This document shows positions 61,010 through 64,000 of a stretch of DNA of 64,000 nucleotides, piece after piece (position 1 is the stretch's first letter; each line of letters opens with the position of its first letter). Source of the stretch: an uncultured Luteimonas sp. Lineage in GTDB: Bacteria > Pseudomonadota > Gammaproteobacteria > Xanthomonadales > Xanthomonadaceae. The stretch spans positions 31,569-95,568 of the forward strand of contig CALLKI010000063.1 in assembly GCA_938008415.1 (NCBI GenBank). The letters are read 5' to 3'. The notes under the pieces are model-generated. The model was not told where the DNA came from. It saw nothing but the letters and a program-made list of their open reading frames with translations, and did no database searches. The translations under genes were made by a program, and so were the position numbers.

Positions 61010-62279
61010 GCGTACGACGAAGCCCGCCGCCGGCAGTGCCGGCGCGTCGGAACGTGCCGCAGGGAAGGCGGCGGCGAAGCCCGCGAGGAAAGCCACGAAG
61101 AGGGCCGCCGGGAAGCGGGCCCCGGCGCGTGGCGGGGCCGGGAAGCCGGCGAAGGAACCGGCGCCGGGCATCGTGCCGGGCGCGCCGGTGGGGCCGGGCG
61201 GCAAGCCCGGCCTCGACGCGCTGCGCGAGCGGATCGACGGCATCGACCGCCAGATCCAGGCGCTGATCGCCGAGCGCGCGCAATGGGCGCGCCAGGTCGG
61301 CAGGGCCAAGGGCAGGCTCGCCGCGGCGGTGGACTACTACCGCCCCGAGCGCGAGGCGCAGGTGCTGCGCAAGGTGGTGGACCGCAACGACGGGCCGCTG
61401 TCCGACGAGGTGCTGGTGCGCCTGTTCCGCGAGATCATGTCGGCGTGCCTGGCCCAGCAGGAGCCGCTCAAGGTCGGCTACCTCGGCCCCGAGGGCACGT
61501 TCTCGCAGCAGGCCGTGCACAAGCACTTCGGCCACTCGGCCAAGGGCCTGCCGCTGGCCAGCATCGAGGAGGTGTTCGACGAAGTCGCCGCCGGCAACGC
61601 CGACTTCGGCGTGGTGCCGGTCGAGAACTCGGGGCAGGGCACGATCCAGTCCACCCTCGACATGTTCCTGACCTCGCCGCTGAAGATCAGCGGCGAGGTG
61701 GAGCTGCGCGTGCACCAGTACCTGATGTCCCGCACCGGCCGGATCGAGGACATCGAGCGCGTGTATGGCCACGGCATGTCGCTGGCGCAGTGCAAGAACT
61801 GGCTGCGCCAGAACCTGCCCGGCGTGCGCAAGGAGGCCGTGTCCAGCAACGCCGAGGGCGTGCGCCGCGCCAGGCTGGCCGACGACGCCGCGGCGATCGC
61901 GGGCGAGAACGCCGCGCACGTGTACGGCATGAGGATCGTCGCCGGCCCGATCGAGGACCGCAGCGACAACACCACGCGCTTCCTGGTGATCGGGCGCAGG
62001 CTGTTCCCGCCGTCCGGGCATGACCGCACCTCGCTGATGGTGTTCATCCGCGACCAGCCCGGCGCGCTGTACCGCATCCTCGAGCCGCTGGCGCGCCGCC
62101 GGATCAGCATGAACCGGATCGAGTCGCGCCCGGCGCACGGCAAGCTGTGGCAGTACGCGTTCTTCATCGACGTCGAGGGCCACGTCGACGAGTCGCCGCT
62201 GAAGGACGCGCTGGCCGAGATCGACGACTTCGCCGGCGAGGTGCGCGTGCTCGGCTCCTACCCGGTGGCGGTGCCGTGA
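61002..62279 (+). CDS. pheA: Chorismate mutase / prephenate dehydratase (P-protein)
   Basis: Bifunctional enzyme of phenylalanine synthesis, 425 residues. An unusual N-terminal tail of about 65 residues is rich in Lys, Ala, Pro and Arg (RRTTKPAAG, GKAAAKPARKATKRAAGKR). Then come the AroQ mutase (about 70-150; LDALRERIDGIDRQIQALIAERAQWA), the dehydratase (about 155-335; YLGPEGTFSQQA, NTTRFLVIG) and the ACT regulatory domain (about 345-425; SRPAHGKLWQYAFFIDVEGH). Its start overlaps serC and its stop overlaps hisC (GTGA). Confidence 0.95.
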   Translation: MARRTTKPAAGSAGASERAAGKAAAKPARKATKRAAGKRAPARGGAGKPAKEPAPGIVPGAPVGPGGKPGLDALRERIDGIDRQIQALIAERAQWARQVGRAKGRLAAAVDYYRPEREAQVLRKVVDRNDGPLSDEVLVRLFREIMSACLAQQEPLKVGYLGPEGTFSQQAVHKHFGHSAKGLPLASIEEVFDEVAAGNADFGVVPVENSGQGTIQSTLDMFLTSPLKISGEVELRVHQYLMSRTGRIEDIERVYGHGMSLAQCKNWLRQNLPGVRKEAVSSNAEGVRRARLADDAAAIAGENAAHVYGMRIVAGPIEDRSDNTTRFLVIGRRLFPPSGHDRTSLMVFIRDQPGALYRILEPLARRRISMNRIESRPAHGKLWQYAFFIDVEGHVDESPLKDALAEIDDFAGEVRVLGSYPVAVP

Positions 62280-63433
62280 ACGCGCGGATGCAGGACACGC
62301 CCGGGGCCGCCGTGGACGAACGGTTCTTCCTGGAACTGGCACAGCCCGCGATCCGCGGGCTGAAGGCCTATGACCCGGGCCATGACCTGGTGGCGCTGCG
62401 CCGCCGCTTCGCCGGGCGGCTGCTGGTCGAACTGGGCTCGAACGAGAATCCGCATGGGCCCAGCCCGCGCGCCAGGGAGGCGGTCGCGGCCGTGCTCGGC
62501 GAGCTGCACCGCTACCCGGACCCGCTCGGCGGCGACCTCAGGCGCGCGCTGGCGGCGAGGCACGGCGTCGGCACCGGCGCCATCCTGCTCGGCAACGGCT
62601 CGCACGAGCTGCTGATGCAGTTCGGCCAGGCCTTCGCCGGGCCGGACGCCGGCATCGTGATGTCGCAATACGGCTTCGCGGTGTACGCGATCGCGGCGAT
62701 GGCCACGGGCGCGCCGCTGGTGCAGGCGCCGGCGCTGCCGCGCGAGCACGCCATGCCGCGCGGGCACGACCTCGACGCGATCGCCGCCGCGATCACGCCC
62801 GGCACCCGGCTGGTCTACCTGGCCAACCCCAACAACCCGACCGGCACCTGGTACGGCGCCGATGCCTTCCGCGCGTTCATGGCGCGCGTGCCGCGCGGGG
62901 TGATCGTGGTGGTGGACGAGGCCTATGCCGAGTTCGTGGACGCGCCGGACTACGCCTCGGCGCTGGAACTGCTGCCCTCGCATCCGAACCTCGTGGTCAC
63001 CCGCACCTTCAGCAAGGCGCATGCGCTCGCCGGCCTGCGCGTCGGCTACGCGGTGGCGCACCCGGGCTTCGTCGCGGTGATGGAGCGCCTGCGCGAGAGC
63101 TTCAACGTCAACATGGCGGCGCTGGCAGCCGCCGAAGCTTCCCTGGCCGACGACGAACACCTCGCCGAGGGCGTGCGCCTCAATGCGGAGCGCCGCGCCC
63201 GGCTCGCGGAGGAACTGCGCCGGCGCGGCCTGTTCGTGTACCCGTCGCAGACCAATTTCCTGCTGGTCGAGTTCGGGCCGGGAACGGACGCGGTCGAGCG
63301 CAGGCTGCTCGAGGCCGGCGTGGTGGTGCGGCCGATGGGCGGCTACGGCCTGCCGGAGTGCCTGCGCATCACCGTCGGCGACGAGCGCGGGAACGCGCGG
63401 CTGCTGCAGGTCTTGGACGGGGTGCGGGCATGA
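62276..63433 (+). CDS. hisC: Histidinol-phosphate aminotransferase
   Basis: PLP aminotransferase of histidine synthesis, 385 residues. Family features: LGSNENPHGPSPRAREA (about 54-70), LANPNNPTGTW, DEAYAEFVD, and the PLP lysine in TRTFSKAHALAGLRVGY (about 247). Starts at GTG 62276 overlapping the pheA stop; ATG 62288 is an alternative. Placement between pheA and aroA suggests a wider role in aromatic transamination, as in other Xanthomonadaceae and Pseudomonas hisC2 (inference). Stop overlaps aroA. Confidence 0.92.
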   Translation: MNARMQDTPGAAVDERFFLELAQPAIRGLKAYDPGHDLVALRRRFAGRLLVELGSNENPHGPSPRAREAVAAVLGELHRYPDPLGGDLRRALAARHGVGTGAILLGNGSHELLMQFGQAFAGPDAGIVMSQYGFAVYAIAAMATGAPLVQAPALPREHAMPRGHDLDAIAAAITPGTRLVYLANPNNPTGTWYGADAFRAFMARVPRGVIVVVDEAYAEFVDAPDYASALELLPSHPNLVVTRTFSKAHALAGLRVGYAVAHPGFVAVMERLRESFNVNMAALAAAEASLADDEHLAEGVRLNAERRARLAEELRRRGLFVYPSQTNFLLVEFGPGTDAVERRLLEAGVVVRPMGGYGLPECLRITVGDERGNARLLQVLDGVRA

Positions 63434-64000
63434 GCGCGCGGCGTGACTGGACCGCCACCGCCGGCGGGCCGCTGCATGGCACGTTCGACATCCCGGGCGA
63501 CAAGTCGGTCTCGCACCGGGCGGTGATGTTCGCCTCGCTGGCCGACGGCACGTCCACCATCGACGGTTTCCTGGAAGGCGAGGACACCCGCGCCACCGCG
63601 GCGATCTTCGCGCGCCTGGGCGTACGCATCGAGACGCCTTCGCCCTCGCGCCGGATCGTGCACGGGGTGGGCGTGGACGGCCTGAAGCCCGCCGACGGCC
63701 CGCTGGACTGCGGCAACGCCGGCACCGGCATGCGCCTGCTCGCCGGCCTGCTGGCCGCGCAACCGTTCGACAGCGTGCTGGTGGGCGACGGATCGCTCTC
63801 GCGCCGGCCGATGCGCCGGGTCACCGGGCCGCTGGCGCGGATGGGCGCGAGGATCGAGACCGGACCGGACGGCACGCCGCCGCTGCGCATCCACGGCGGC
63901 CAGGTGCTGCGCGGCATCGACTGCGTGCTGCCGGTGGCCAGCGCGCAGGTGAAGTCGGCCATCCTGCTGGCCGGCCTGTACGCGCAGGGCACCACCTCGG
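63430..64000 (+). CDS. aroA: 3-phosphoshikimate 1-carboxyvinyltransferase (EPSP synthase), 5' part
   Basis: The first 190 codons of the shikimate-pathway enzyme; the gene runs off the window. Motifs: PGDKSVSHRAVMFASLADGTS (about 23-43), GNAGTGMRLLAGLL (about 98-111) and SLSRRPMRRV, then SAQVKSAILLAGLYAQGTTS at the edge. It overlaps hisC by 4 bases. Active-site positions visible are of the class usually sensitive to glyphosate (G96-equivalent in GNAGTG). Confidence 0.96.
   Translation, partial: MSARRDWTATAGGPLHGTFDIPGDKSVSHRAVMFASLADGTSTIDGFLEGEDTRATAAIFARLGVRIETPSPSRRIVHGVGVDGLKPADGPLDCGNAGTGMRLLAGLLAAQPFDSVLVGDGSLSRRPMRRVTGPLARMGARIETGPDGTPPLRIHGGQVLRGIDCVLPVASAQVKSAILLAGLYAQGTTS

Overview
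The window is chromosomal DNA of a high-GC gammaproteobacterium of the Xanthomonadaceae (Lysobacteraceae), most likely from the Lysobacter/Luteimonas/Xanthomonas side. This rests on protein similarity remembered from that family, on gene order (exbB-exbD-msbA-lpxK-kdsB; ndk-rlmN-pilF-rodZ-yfgM-bamB-der; serC-pheA-hisC-aroA) and on Oar-type TonB receptors. There is no sign of a prophage, insertion sequence, integron or CRISPR array. Coding density is very high and many neighbours overlap by 4 bases (ATGA/GTGA).

Layout. 1-8.8 kb: rpmJ and a partial gene leftward, then cmk-rpsA-ihfB-lapB and a polysaccharide block (WecA/MraY-like transferase, WbpM/CapD-like dehydratase, galU). 8.8-13.1 kb: a leftward beta-oxidation operon (PsrA-like TetR repressor, fadB-type, fadA-type), with a textbook promoter and operator in front of the regulator. 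13.2-21.8 kb: ndk, rlmN, pilF/pilW, rodZ, yfgM, bamB, der, mobA, moeA. 21.9-22.8 kb: two small leftward genes (DUF3592-like, GFA). 23-34.6 kb: comEC, exbBD, msbA, lpxK, kdsB, a low-molecular-weight phosphatase, a thioredoxin-NHL protein, uvrC, pgsA, then tRNA-Gly, tRNA-Cys and tRNA-Leu in the order also found after pgsA in E. coli. 35-37.2 kb: a small lipoprotein and an FMN-dependent glutamate-synthase-like protein.

37.4-52.0 kb is the most distinctive part. A leftward five-gene operon encodes an NlpC/P60 endopeptidase, an L-Ala-D/L-Glu epimerase, an RpiR/MurR-type regulator, a YkuD-domain lipoprotein and a dicarboxylate/amino-acid symporter. It diverges from a rightward set of two TonB-dependent receptors, an S12 serine hydrolase and a VanX/DdpX-type D-Ala-D-Ala dipeptidase. 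Together these look like a complete route for capturing and dismantling peptidoglycan peptides and using them as amino acids. A palindrome inside the promoter of the leftward operon is a natural candidate for the regulator's site.

52-64 kb: a 57-residue basic protein, cho (UvrC-like nuclease), tRNA-Val, an acyl-CoA-binding protein with a TetR regulator, a membrane Mrr-like nuclease, a phasin and a PHA-system protein, an FHA protein, msrPQ, and finally serC-pheA-hisC-aroA (aroA runs off the end). Functions are inferred from motifs read by eye; no database search was run.
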